From an uncultured Coriobacteriaceae bacterium (GTDB taxonomy: Bacteria > Actinomycetota > Coriobacteriia > Coriobacteriales > Eggerthellaceae), in assembly GCA_946623915.1 (NCBI GenBank), contig CAMORQ010000065.1, forward strand, positions 1-8,541: a stretch of 8,541 nt of DNA. Reading direction: 5' to 3'. The position numbers and the translations under genes were made by a program. Under the pieces are notes generated by a model. That model saw nothing but the letters and a program-made list of their open reading frames with translations. It did not search any database and was not told where the DNA came from. How positions within the stretch are numbered: the stretch's first letter is position 1; each line of letters starts with the position of its first letter. Below, piece after piece: positions 1 to 7,329 of the stretch.

Positions 1-1807
1 GGTTTTCGGGCAAAGCTATTTCCCGTTTGCCGGTAAGATAGTCGGCGGTAATCGAGTCTTGTTTCATAAGCTCGGTCGGCGTTCCTTGCGCGACCACGAA
101 ACCGCCGTGTTCACCCGCTCCCGGCCCGATGTCAAGGACGTAGTCGGCATGACGGATGGTTTCTTCGTCGTGCTCGACGACGATCACGGTGTTACCGAGG
201 TCCCGAAGCTTCTCGAGTGTGCCGATCAGCCGTTCGTTGTCCCGCTGATGCAAGCCAATGGAAGGTTCGTCGAGGATGTAGAGAACCCCCATGAGGCCAG
301 CGCCTATCTGCGTCGCCAACCGAATGCGTTGGGCTTCGCCGCCAGAGAGAGTAGCCGTGGCACGCTCCAGGGTAAGGTAGTCCAACCCCACGTCCACGAG
401 GAAACGGAGACGCGCGCGTATCTCTTTGACGATAGGAGCTGCAATCTGCTCGAGCGGGCCTTCGAAGGTTAGGTTTTCGAAGAACCTAAGCGAATCTATC
501 GCGCTCATCTCGCATACTTCGTGGATGTTCTTCCCGTTCACGGTGACTGCGAGGATTTCCGGCTTGAGCCTCATCCCATGGCAGGTGGCACAGGGTATGA
601 CGCTGAAGTACTGTTGGAGTTTTTCACGTTGACGGTCGGACTGGGCTTCGCGGAAGCGATGCATCACCGCTTCGCAAATGCCGTCCCACTCGATGTACCA
701 ATAGGTCTCGCGGCCGTCTACGGTAACGTAGTCGACGCGGATCTTCTCATCGTGGATTCCGAACAGCAACGCGTCTTGAGCTTTGCGCGTCATGTCCTCC
801 CACGGCGTGTCCGCATCGTATCCGAGATGCGCGGCGACTGCGCGCAACACCTGCGGATAGTAGTTGCCGGTAGTGAATGGCGCGACGACGCCTTCGTTAA
901 GCGATAGCGATGGGTCGGGTATGACCAGAGACGGATCCACTTCGTCGCGGCTGCCGATGCCTGAGCAATCAGGACATGCACCGTACGGTGCGTTGAAGCT
1001 GAAATCCCTTGGATGAAGCTCGTCCATGGAATGGCCGTGCTCGGGGCACGCGAGGGCCAAGCTGTACGAATGCATTTCATCGGTGTCGGACAGCAGAACG
1101 GCGACGCGCCCTTCTGCTATGCGCGTCGCGGTTTCGACCGCTTCCGCTATGCGCAGAAGCGATTCCTGCTTGATGACGACCCTGTCCGTGACGACTTCGA
1201 TGGTGTGCTTGAACTTCTTGTTCAGTTTTATCGGTTCCTCGTCGAGGCGCATGACATCTCCATCGACGCGCACGCGCGCGAACCCTTCTTTGCGCAAATC
1301 ATCGAAGAGCTTGGTAAACTCGCCTTTGCGCCCGACGACCACCGGAGCAAGGATGAGGGCCTTCACGTCTTGGCCGAGTGAAAGAATTTCGTCGGCCACC
1401 TGGTCTGTGGTGGCCGCACGGATCTCGCGTCCGCATTCGGGACAATGGGGAACGCCCGTGCGCGCGAAAAGCAAGCGCAGATAGTCGTATATTTCCGTGA
1501 CGGTGCCCACGGTAGAGCGAGGATTCTTGCTCGTGGTCTTCTGGTCGATCGAAACAGCGGGCGACAAGCCGTCAATGCTGTCGAGGTCGGGCTTGCTCAT
1601 TTGTCCGAGGAACATGCGTGCGTAACTGGATAAAGACTCCACGTAACGGCGCTGCCCTTCTGCGTATATGGTGTCGAATGCAAGCGAGCTTTTTCCCGAG
1701 CCTGACAGCCCCGTGATCACCACGAGCTTGTCGCGTGGGATTTCGACGTCGATGTCTTTCAGGTTGTGCTCGCGGGCACCCTTGATGACGATACTGTTCT
1801 GAGCCAT
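1..1807 (-). CDS. uvrA: Excinuclease ABC subunit A, N-terminal two thirds (runs off left edge)
   Basis: UvrA is the ATP-dependent damage-recognition subunit of nucleotide excision repair; as a dimer it loads UvrB on lesions. The visible 602 residues cover the start ([19 protein letters not shown]) and the whole first ATPase domain. Walker [10 protein letters not shown] is at 33-41, the ABC signature LSGGE at 487-491, Walker B LYILDEPS with D513/E514, and the switch histidine is in VVEHDEE. The first zinc module has ligands C254, H257, C278 and C281; the usual CxxC is CPEH here. A PCATCHG motif lies further on. The frame was read in segments and showed no stop. The second ATPase half (roughly 340 residues by family length) lies outside the window. 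The ATG at 1805-1807 is preceded by CAGGAG 11 nt upstream. The gene follows the xer gene after 76 bp and has its own SOS-type promoter. Confidence 0.97.
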   Translation of the reverse strand, partial: MAQNSIVIKGAREHNLKDIDVEIPRDKLVVITGLSGSGKSSLAFDTIYAEGQRRYVESLSSYARMFLGQMSKPDLDSIDGLSPAVSIDQKTTSKNPRSTVGTVTEIYDYLRLLFARTGVPHCPECGREIRAATTDQVADEILSLGQDVKALILAPVVVGRKGEFTKLFDDLRKEGFARVRVDGDVMRLDEEPIKLNKKFKHTIEVVTDRVVIKQESLLRIAEAVETATRIAEGRVAVLLSDTDEMHSYSLALACPEHGHSMDELHPRDFSFNAPYGACPDCSGIGSRDEVDPSLVIPDPSLSLNEGVVAPFTTGNYYPQVLRAVAAHLGYDADTPWEDMTRKAQDALLFGIHDEKIRVDYVTVDGRETYWYIEWDGICEAVMHRFREAQSDRQREKLQQYFSVIPCATCHGMRLKPEILAVTVNGKNIHEVCEMSAIDSLRFFENLTFEGPLEQIAAPIVKEIRARLRFLVDVGLDYLTLERATATLSGGEAQRIRLATQIGAGLMGVLYILDEPSIGLHQRDNERLIGTLEKLRDLGNTVIVVEHDEETIRHADYVLDIGPGAGEHGGFVVAQGTPTELMKQDSITADYLTGKREIALPEN

Positions 1808-1818
1808 GGTCTGCACTG

Positions 1819-1824
1819 CTCCTG
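1819..1824 (-). promoter_or_regulatory. Ribosome binding site of uvrA
   Basis: The minus strand reads CAGGAG 11 nt before the uvrA ATG. The spacing is slightly long, but this is the only purine-rich match to the 16S tail nearby, and it agrees with the conserved UvrA N-terminus beginning at this ATG. Confidence 0.6.
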
Positions 1825-1848
1825 ACGCGCTGGTGTTTGCAAACTCTT

Positions 1849-1876
1849 ATTGTACCAATATATTAGATACGAACAA
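1849..1876 (-). promoter_or_regulatory. Probable sigma-A type promoter of uvrA
   Basis: On the minus strand a -10 hexamer TACAAT (1849-1854) matches TATAAT at 5 of 6 positions and is preceded by TGG, the extended -10 TGn motif. A -35 candidate TTGTTC (1871-1876) shares only TTG with the consensus and sits 16 bp away. A start about 7 nt after the -10 would give a leader of roughly 35 nt containing the CAGGAG site. The -35 lies inside the LexA-type box, so repressor binding would block RNA polymerase. Confidence 0.65.
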
Positions 1877-1883
1877 GTGTTTG
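1870..1883. promoter_or_regulatory. SOS box (LexA/DinR operator) of uvrA
   Basis: The plus strand reads CGAACAAGTGTTTG, which fits every position of the Gram-positive LexA/DinR consensus CGAACRNRYGTTYG. It overlaps the -35 region of the uvrA promoter and directly abuts the TAA stop of the recombinase gene. uvrA is a classic SOS gene in both Bacillus and Escherichia, so operator, promoter and gene agree. The inference is repression by LexA and induction on DNA damage. Confidence 0.8.
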
Positions 1884-2822
1884 TTAGCTGCGCGGGTGCG
1901 ATTGTGCGTAAACTTTCTTTAAACGGTCCGCCGAAAGATGCGTGTAGAGCTGTGTTGTCGAAAGGCTGCTGTGGCCGAGCATCTCCTGCACGCTCCTTAA
2001 ATCCGCCCCTCCCTCTAGGACATCGCTCGCGAAAGTGTGCCGCATGTCATGGGGCGTGTAGTCGGCCGATACGCCCGCGCTGACCAGAGTCGACTTGAAC
2101 ATCTTGCGAATGGCGTCTGTGCTCATCTGGTTACCACGCGTCGACACGAAAAAGAAGTCGCTCGCACCCTTTTTCCCAAGAAGCGCAGGTCTGGCGTGCT
2201 GCTGGTAGTGGCGCATGGTGTCGAGTGCGAGCCTATGGACGAACACAATACGTTCTTTGCTCCCCTTTCCGAACACGCGCACGCACCCTTGCGTGTAGTC
2301 GACGCTTACCGTGCGCAGAGAAGACGCTTCCGACACGCGCGCCCCGGACGCATAAAGAAACTCGAGGATGGCCTGATCGCGAACTTCCGCAGCGCTGCGC
2401 TCTCGGTACGCGCCCGTATCGTCGAACGGAGCGTGAACTAGCAGGATTTTTTTCATGTCCGAAGACGATATGCGATGCGGAAGCGTTTTATCCTCCTTGA
2501 TCGACATCAGCACATCGGCCGGATTTTCCTTTGCATGCCCCGCGATCATCGCCCATGTGAAAAAGGTACGCAAGGCGCTCAAGCGTCGGTTGATGGTGGT
2601 CCTTGCATAACGGGCCTGGTCGAGCTCGGCAAGATACCGGCGGAGCTGCCGGTGGGATACGGTAGTCGGATCGAGCTTGGAGCGCGATGCCCACGCACCG
2701 AAGTCGTTCAGGTCTATTCGGTAGCCTCTGATCGTGTTTGGCGAGGCGTTCCGTTCGACGACCATGTCCGAGCAGAACAGATCGATTAGTTCAGAAAACC
2801 CTTTGTCGACGCGCTCCGTCAT
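1884..2822 (-). CDS. xerC: Tyrosine recombinase of the XerC/XerD family
   Basis: This 312-residue site-specific recombinase is full length for XerC/XerD, which resolve chromosome dimers at dif. An N-terminal SAM-like core-binding domain (about residues 8-95, with ASPNTIRGYRIDLNDF and TINRRLSALRTFF) precedes the catalytic domain. The full catalytic set is visible: R162 (ASGARVSE), K186 (FGKGSKER), H258 and R261 (PHDMRHTF), H284 (LGHSS) and nucleophile Y293 (LYTHLS). Spacing between these residues equals that of E. coli XerD (R148, K172, H244, R247, H270, Y279). The start ATG overlaps the trmFO stop as ATGA, and AAAGGA lies 11 nt upstream. Assignment to XerC rather than XerD or an XerA-type single recombinase cannot be settled here. 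Position beside trmFO resembles the Firmicutes trmFO-xerC pair. Nothing suggests a mobile-element integrase: it is embedded in a housekeeping cluster with no att-like repeats. Confidence 0.92.
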   Translation of the reverse strand: MTERVDKGFSELIDLFCSDMVVERNASPNTIRGYRIDLNDFGAWASRSKLDPTTVSHRQLRRYLAELDQARYARTTINRRLSALRTFFTWAMIAGHAKENPADVLMSIKEDKTLPHRISSSDMKKILLVHAPFDDTGAYRERSAAEVRDQAILEFLYASGARVSEASSLRTVSVDYTQGCVRVFGKGSKERIVFVHRLALDTMRHYQQHARPALLGKKGASDFFFVSTRGNQMSTDAIRKMFKSTLVSAGVSADYTPHDMRHTFASDVLEGGADLRSVQEMLGHSSLSTTQLYTHLSADRLKKVYAQSHPRS

Positions 2823-4207
2823 CGCTGCAGCAATCCTTTTGATACGAGCTGGCTGACGTATTCGTCAAGGGCTTCGGAAGCGCGTGCGGCGTACGCGTGG
2901 TACCGGTCGCGTTTGTTGCGCACCGAGCGCTCCAACGGTTCGATGATACCGAAGTTTACGTGCATAGGCTGATAATCTTTGACGTTGGCGTCAGTGGCGT
3001 ATGCGAGCAGAGAACCGTAGACAGTGCTGCGGGGCAAAGACGGGGCCTCTACCCCCTTTAGGAGTGCATGCACCTCGATTGCGGCGTTAAGCCCCGATCT
3101 TATGGCTTCGCAATACCCTTCGGTTCCCGAAATCTGACCGGCCAAGAACACGTTGGTGCCGTCCGCATGCGCATGAATGGCCAAACGTTGACGTGCGTCC
3201 ATGACCCGGGGACTGTCTAGAAAGGTGTTCCGATGCATCACGCCGTAGCGCGCGAATTCCGCGTTGCCCAAGCCGGGAATCATCCGAAACACGCGTTCCT
3301 GTTCAGGAAACGTAAGGTTGGTCTGAAAACCCACGAGATTGAACGACTGGCCATATTTGTCTTCAGAGCGCAGCTGGACCGCCGCCCAAGGGCGCTTGCC
3401 GGTCCTTGGGTCTTGCAACCCAACGGGTTTGAGCGGACCGAAACGTGGGGCATCCGCCCCCGACCGTGCGATTTCCTCGATAGGCTGGCATGCCTGGAAT
3501 AGGTCCTTTGATTCGAAATCGCGGGATATGGCCCGCTTGGCGTTCACCAACTCTTCGATAAACCGGTCGTATTCTTCTTTCGAGAAAGGTGCGTTCAGGT
3601 AGTCGCCCTGGCCTTCCTCGTACCTGCTTTGCGAGAAGACGATGTCTCTGTCAAGCGAATCGGCCATGACGATGGGGGCTGCGGCGTCGAAGAAGGCCAT
3701 GTTCGCAGATCCCGATGCTTCCCTAAGCCACGAAGCGAAAGCGTCGGTGGTCAAGGGCCCGGTTGCGACAACTATCGCGTCGAAGGGACCGATTGCATCC
3801 CCCGTCTCGAGCATCACGCAGCCATTATCCTCAATAGATGCAGCTGCATGTCGCACGACATTCACGTAAGGAGACTGGCCGATGGCTTCGGTGACGCTCT
3901 TGGCGAATTCCATCCGATCGACAGCCAAGGCTCCTCCTGCTGCAACACGGGTTTCAAGGGCCATTCCGTACAGGGAAGACCCGAGAGCACCTAGTTCTAC
4001 CTTCAGCATCCCCGCAGCCGAATCGGGTTTTTCGCTCTTAAGGGAATTCGAACAAACGAGCTCGGCGAAAAGATCCGTGGAGTGAACGGGCGAAGTGGAC
4101 TCGGGCCGTGCCTCAACAAGGGTGCATTGCACCCCACGCTTGGCAAGCTGCAGAACAGCTTCGCTCCCGGCAAGCCCGCCGCCTATTACGCAAACAGAGT
4201 TTTCCAT
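2819..4207 (-). CDS. trmFO: tRNA (uracil-54-C5)-methyltransferase, folate/FAD-dependent (TrmFO)
   Basis: TrmFO makes ribothymidine at position 54 of the tRNA T-loop using methylenetetrahydrofolate and reduced FAD, unlike the SAM-dependent TrmA. The 462-residue product starts MENSVCVIGGGLAGSEA, a Rossmann FAD-binding GxGxxG-type loop at 9-14. The two family cysteines are present: C52 in LVCSNSLKS and C240 in FQACQPIEEIA. Other family signatures are DYLNAPFSKEEYDRF, FGPLKPVGLQDPRTGKRP, YGVMHRNTF and GQISGTEGYCEAIRSG. A TTG six codons upstream (4223-4225) would add MRYYHG. I prefer the ATG because the GxGxxG strand normally begins a few residues in and a -10-like element sits just upstream. Neither start has a visible Shine-Dalgarno. 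The stop overlaps the xer start by 4 nt, so the pair is probably translationally coupled. Confidence 0.95.
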   Translation of the reverse strand: MENSVCVIGGGLAGSEAVLQLAKRGVQCTLVEARPESTSPVHSTDLFAELVCSNSLKSEKPDSAAGMLKVELGALGSSLYGMALETRVAAGGALAVDRMEFAKSVTEAIGQSPYVNVVRHAAASIEDNGCVMLETGDAIGPFDAIVVATGPLTTDAFASWLREASGSANMAFFDAAAPIVMADSLDRDIVFSQSRYEEGQGDYLNAPFSKEEYDRFIEELVNAKRAISRDFESKDLFQACQPIEEIARSGADAPRFGPLKPVGLQDPRTGKRPWAAVQLRSEDKYGQSFNLVGFQTNLTFPEQERVFRMIPGLGNAEFARYGVMHRNTFLDSPRVMDARQRLAIHAHADGTNVFLAGQISGTEGYCEAIRSGLNAAIEVHALLKGVEAPSLPRSTVYGSLLAYATDANVKDYQPMHVNFGIIEPLERSVRNKRDRYHAYAARASEALDEYVSQLVSKGLLQR

Positions 4208-4213
4208 ACCGTG

Positions 4214-4219
4214 ATAATA
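4214..4219 (-). promoter_or_regulatory. Candidate -10 element for a leaderless trmFO transcript
   Basis: The minus strand reads TATTAT, then six bases (CACGGT), then the trmFO ATG. A transcript starting 7 nt after the -10 would begin at the A of the ATG. There is no Shine-Dalgarno in the 33-nt gap after dprA. No good -35 is seen at 16-18 bp. Leaderless mRNAs with this geometry are common in actinobacteria in general; for this gene it is inference. Confidence 0.35.
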
Positions 4220-4240
4220 GCGCAATCATGGGGCTTGGTG

Positions 4241-5224
4241 CTACAAGGACGCCGGACCGTATCTGCCATCGGGGAACCGCGCTACCACCCCCTTGGCTTC
4301 TAGTTCGACGAGCCGCGTACGCAACCACGCCGCAGGGTCGCTGGCGTGTTCTCGGGGAGCATCGACTGCAACGAGAATATCGTCTAAACGCATGGGTTGG
4401 GCACGAAGGGCTGCAAGGAGTTGGTCAGAGTTCTCGGCTGGGTCCTTCCCATCTGCGCACGGCGTGCACCTGAGCGTTCCGAACAGCGAGAACATAACGT
4501 CTTCGAACGTTTCGTCGTCGATGATCGGTGTTGCACCCTGGTAGAGCAGCTTGTTCGAACCGGCGGATGTCCTGGAGGTTATGGCGCCGGGAACAACGAG
4601 GACCTCCCTGTTGGAATCAAGCGCGTCGTCTGCAGTCGAAAACGTTCCCGAAGGAAGGCCGGCTTCGACGATGAGAACCGCACGCGAGCAACCGGCGATT
4701 ATCCTGTTCCGCTCGCGGAACGTGAATGGAAGAGCGGGATAGTCCCAATCGCGCTCGGACACCACGGCTCCCCCTGCATCGATGATTTCCTGGAAAAGAC
4801 GGAAATGCGTGGAAGGGTACACCTGGTCGCAGCCGCCCCCAAGGATAGCGACGGTGCGTCCGCCAGCGTCGAGTGCAGCGCGATGAGCACGCGAGTCGCA
4901 TCCATACGCTCCTCCCGATATGACGGTTACACCTTTCTGCGCAGCGATGGCAGAAAACCTTTCCGCGCAAGCGAGACCGTAGGGCGTGGCCTTGCGTGCG
5001 CCAATGACAGCAAGGCCATCCCGTAGGCAATCGGGTTCGCCAATTACGTACAGCCGTTCCGGAGGGCGTTCGATGTCGAGCAGCTGGCTGGGGTAATCTT
5101 TGGCGAAACGCTCGACGACGTGGCGCTCCCCCTTCAGCCTGGGACCCGCATAGAGCTTGAACGTGCGCCCGCCATGCTTCACCGTGCTATCGTCTATGTA
5201 GGTGAAATTCGATCCGCTTGTCAT
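4241..5224 (-). CDS. dprA: DNA-processing protein DprA (Smf)
   Basis: DprA binds incoming single-stranded DNA and loads RecA during natural transformation; it is also kept in bacteria not known to be competent. The 327-residue protein has the extended Rossmann domain (about 41-235): YPSQLL at 44-49, AVIGARKATPYG, SGGAYGCDSRAHRAAL (a diverged form of the SGxAxGID nucleotide loop), ILGGGCDQVYP, the RERNRIIAG segment, SGTFSTADDAL and VVPGAITSRTSAGSNKLL. A C-terminal winged-helix domain (about 265-325, ending RFPDGRYGPASL) follows a linker with a CxxC pair (C253, C256). The N-terminal SAM-like domain of some DprA proteins appears reduced to about 40 residues. The ATG overlaps the comM stop as ATGA, with AGGGGG 9 nt upstream. 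The TAG stop lies 33 nt before the trmFO ATG. Confidence 0.95.
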   Translation of the reverse strand: MTSGSNFTYIDDSTVKHGGRTFKLYAGPRLKGERHVVERFAKDYPSQLLDIERPPERLYVIGEPDCLRDGLAVIGARKATPYGLACAERFSAIAAQKGVTVISGGAYGCDSRAHRAALDAGGRTVAILGGGCDQVYPSTHFRLFQEIIDAGGAVVSERDWDYPALPFTFRERNRIIAGCSRAVLIVEAGLPSGTFSTADDALDSNREVLVVPGAITSRTSAGSNKLLYQGATPIIDDETFEDVMFSLFGTLRCTPCADGKDPAENSDQLLAALRAQPMRLDDILVAVDAPREHASDPAAWLRTRLVELEAKGVVARFPDGRYGPASL

Positions 5225-6747
5225 GCTGTCAAACCCCCTGCCTCAAGCGAATCGGAGCCGCGCAAGCGCAACGTGACCGCTTCGGCGATATGCTCGACGC
5301 TCACCTTTTCGCAAAGCTCCATGTCCGCAATGGTCCGCGCAACGCTGAGAGTGCGCATGATGGCTCGACCGCTGAGGACATTCCCTGATGAAACCTCTTT
5401 GAAAAACGACATCGTTGCGCCGTCCATGCCGCATTCCTCCACAAGCGACGCGACGCTTCTCGGACGACTGCCGGCATCGCTTCTCGCAAAACGTCTGTAA
5501 GCGAATTCGCGTGCAGCCAGCACGGCCTCGCGCATCGAATTCGATGACGAGGCGGCATCTCCGGCAACCACGTCTTCGAAATCGCTCCTCCAAACATCGA
5601 TGCACATATCGAACCGGTCGATGAGCGGACCGCCGATGCGGCTCTGGTAGGCAGACACCTTCGATATGGGGCACGTGCATTCTTTTTGCTTGTCACCGAA
5701 ATAGCCGCATGGGCACGGATTGCTTGATGCGACGAGCATGAAACGCGCGGGCATCACGACGTTCCCATCCGCCCTGGTGATGGTTACCTTGCCGTCTTCC
5801 ATAGGCTGACGGAGACCCTGCAGGACATTCCTGGAAAACTCGGGCAGCTCGTCAAGCATGAGGACACCGTTATGCGCAAGGGAAACTTCGCCCGGGCGTA
5901 TGGGGTTGCCGCCACCGATGAGCCCCGCCAAGGTTGCCGAATGGTGTGGGGACCTGAAAGGCCGTACGCCTCTGAGGATCGAATCTATCGATTCTCCGGC
6001 AACCGATGCGATGCGCGCCGATTCTGCTATTTCATGCGCAGTCAGTTCGGGCAGAATCGTTGGCAAGCGCATTGCCAGCATGGTCTTGCCCGAACCGGGA
6101 GGGCCCATCATCATGATTCCGTGATTGCCCGCAGCCGCTATCTGCAACGCGCGTTTTGCCTGCACATGGCCTCCGACGTCCGAGAAATCGACCGTAGCTG
6201 CGTCCGTTTCCACAGGATAGGCCGCAGGGAGCCCGAACTCTCCTTCGAAAAAGGACTGGAGCGATGTGCATGTATGCACGATGCACGCCTTGGTGATGTT
6301 TTTCAGAGCATCGTACGTAGGGGCGCACAATAGCTCGAGACCCTGTTCGAAAGCGCACATCTGGAAGGCCACCAAGCCGTTTACCGGGCGGATTGTGCCA
6401 TCGAGGGACAACTCTCCGACAACCATTTTGTTGTGCAGGAAATCGCCCGGAACCTGTCCTAGCGCGGCGAGCAGGGCGACCGCCATAGGGAAATCGAAAC
6501 CCGAACCGGTCTTGCGGACGTAGCTTGGCGCAAGATTGAACACGATCTTTTCGCCGGGCAGGCGCATCCCGCAGCTTCGAAGCGCAGCGCGGACTCGCTC
6601 ACGCGATTCGTGAATGACCGTATCGGGCATACCGACGATGGTGAAACCGGGCATGCCCGAAGACACGATCACCTCGACGCGCACAGGGATGGCCTCTGAC
6701 CCGCGAATGGTTGCGCTTGTCACGCAGAATCTTCTCGTCGCGTTCAT
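5221..6747 (-). CDS. comM: ComM / YifB family Mg-chelatase-like AAA+ ATPase
   Basis: In Gram-negative competent bacteria ComM is a hexameric helicase that drives branch migration of integrating DNA. The 508-residue product has the family layout: an N-terminal ChlI-like Lon S5-fold domain (VSSGMPGFTIVGMPD, then DFPMAVALLAALGQ and VVGELSLDGTIRPV), the AAA+ module and a C-terminal helical domain. Walker A is GPPGSGKT at 215-222 and Walker B is VLMLDELPEF (D299, E300). Also present are RSPHHSATLAGLIGGG, a cysteine cluster PCPCGYFGD...CTC (C345, C347, C357, C359) and GGPLIDRFDM. I chose the ATG 2 nt after the yraN stop. A TTG at 6766-6768 would add seven residues and overlap yraN. No Shine-Dalgarno is seen, so coupling to yraN is likely. 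The stop overlaps dprA by ATGA. A competence role here is inferred from the family and the dprA neighbour. Confidence 0.95.
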   Translation of the reverse strand: MNATRRFCVTSATIRGSEAIPVRVEVIVSSGMPGFTIVGMPDTVIHESRERVRAALRSCGMRLPGEKIVFNLAPSYVRKTGSGFDFPMAVALLAALGQVPGDFLHNKMVVGELSLDGTIRPVNGLVAFQMCAFEQGLELLCAPTYDALKNITKACIVHTCTSLQSFFEGEFGLPAAYPVETDAATVDFSDVGGHVQAKRALQIAAAGNHGIMMMGPPGSGKTMLAMRLPTILPELTAHEIAESARIASVAGESIDSILRGVRPFRSPHHSATLAGLIGGGNPIRPGEVSLAHNGVLMLDELPEFSRNVLQGLRQPMEDGKVTITRADGNVVMPARFMLVASSNPCPCGYFGDKQKECTCPISKVSAYQSRIGGPLIDRFDMCIDVWRSDFEDVVAGDAASSSNSMREAVLAAREFAYRRFARSDAGSRPRSVASLVEECGMDGATMSFFKEVSSGNVLSGRAIMRTLSVARTIADMELCEKVSVEHIAEAVTLRLRGSDSLEAGGLTA

Positions 6748-6749
6748 GG

Positions 6750-7223
6750 CTACGCGCCGCAATCGCAACTGAGCACGTTGCGGTGGAACTTCATAAGCGC
6801 GTGCTCGTTAGGAAGAACGTTTATGGATATGACGTCGAATGTGACTCCGGTATCGAAACCGTCATAGGAGCTGAGGAAGATCTCTGCCATCGTTTCGTAC
6901 CGCTGACGTTTCTTGGCGTCCACCGCTTCGGCAGGGAAGCCGTGCCCTTCCCCCATGCGCGTCTTCACCTCGATGAAATGTATCGCTTCATCGTCTTCGG
7001 CAATTATGTCGGCCTCTCCCGCACAGCACTTCCAGTTCCGCTCGATGATGCTGAACCCCCGCCTGCTGAGGAAACTGACAGCGACGTCTTCTCCTTTGGC
7101 TCCAAGGTTGATGTTATGCATGTTCTTCTTTTTACGTTGCCGAGGTTTCTGTTTGTGCTCTCCCGACCCCTCGACATTGGTTTCGCATTCCAGTTTTCCG
7201 GGCTTCGTTTTCGATTGCGCCAT
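6750..7223 (-). CDS. yraN: YraN family (UPF0102) restriction-endonuclease-fold protein
   Basis: This 157-residue protein belongs to UPF0102, a small family with the PD-(D/E)XK nuclease fold and no settled cellular role. The core begins near residue 35 with NLGAKGEDVAVSFLSRRGF. It carries the nuclease-type set E45 (KGED), D72 (GEADII) and E85-x-K87 (HFIEVKTR), followed by VDAKKRQRYETMAEIFL, a standard family block. The start is fixed by a strong AAAGGAGG 5 nt before the ATG at 7221-7223. This leaves an unusual hydrophilic N-terminal extension of about 34 residues, ending in a basic run (KPRQRKKKN). A Met at residue 35 would give the usual family start but has no clear ribosome site. comM begins 2 nt after the stop. 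Placement between rnhB and comM is a common arrangement in many bacteria and suggests a DNA-metabolism job. Confidence 0.9.
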   Translation of the reverse strand: MAQSKTKPGKLECETNVEGSGEHKQKPRQRKKKNMHNINLGAKGEDVAVSFLSRRGFSIIERNWKCCAGEADIIAEDDEAIHFIEVKTRMGEGHGFPAEAVDAKKRQRYETMAEIFLSSYDGFDTGVTFDVISINVLPNEHALMKFHRNVLSCDCGA

Positions 7224-7228
7224 ATGCG

Positions 7229-7236
7229 CCTCCTTT
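7229..7236 (-). promoter_or_regulatory. Strong ribosome binding site that sets the yraN start
   Basis: The minus strand reads AAAGGAGG, a near-full anti-16S match, with a 5-nt spacer to the ATG at 7221-7223. This is the best Shine-Dalgarno in the window. It argues that the 34-residue hydrophilic extension of YraN is translated. Confidence 0.85.
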
Positions 7237-7260
7237 CCTTCTTCTTCCACGCTATCGGTG

Positions 7261-7329
7261 AAAGCACCCGGAAAGCACACTCGAACGTACCCGGAAATGT
7301 GCAATCAAAGCACCCAGAAACATCAACGA
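7261..7329. repeat. Three tandem 23-bp repeat units, plus a degenerate fourth copy
   Basis: Plus-strand units start at 7261, 7284 and 7307 and share a core at fixed 23-bp spacing: AAAGCACCCGGAAA, AACGTACCCGGAAA and AAAGCACCCAGAAA. A fourth related core, TGCGTCCCCAGAAA, starts at 7341, 34 bp on. The non-core parts of the units diverge. A short inverted pair GCACA (7275-7279) and TGTGC (7298-7302) lies across units 1 and 2. The function is unknown. The array lies about 40-130 nt upstream of the yraN start, so regulator binding or RNA structure in the leader are possible. Confidence 0.55.

Noticed and set aside
1841..1883. AT-rich stretch before uvrA as a possible dif site for the neighbouring Xer protein
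   Set aside because: It lacks the two recombinase half-sites around a 6-bp centre seen in known dif sequences; the AT-richness is explained by the uvrA promoter and SOS box.
1884..2822. Recombinase read as a phage or integrative-element integrase
   Set aside because: Catalytic spacing matches XerD exactly, the gene is overlapped by trmFO and followed by uvrA, and no tRNA, att repeat or cargo genes are present.
4397..5026. Plus-strand open frame (209 codons) opposite dprA
   Set aside because: It is the shadow of dprA; no family motif or promoter supports it.
6748..6768. TTG at 6766-6768 as the comM start
   Set aside because: It adds only seven residues (MRLRRVA) not typical of the family and overlaps the yraN end; the ATG at 6745-6747 gives the normal family length.
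7282..7295. CGAACGTACCCGG in the yraN leader as a second SOS box
   Set aside because: Only the left half-site CGAAC fits; the right half lacks GTTYG, and the sequence is explained better as a unit of the local repeat.
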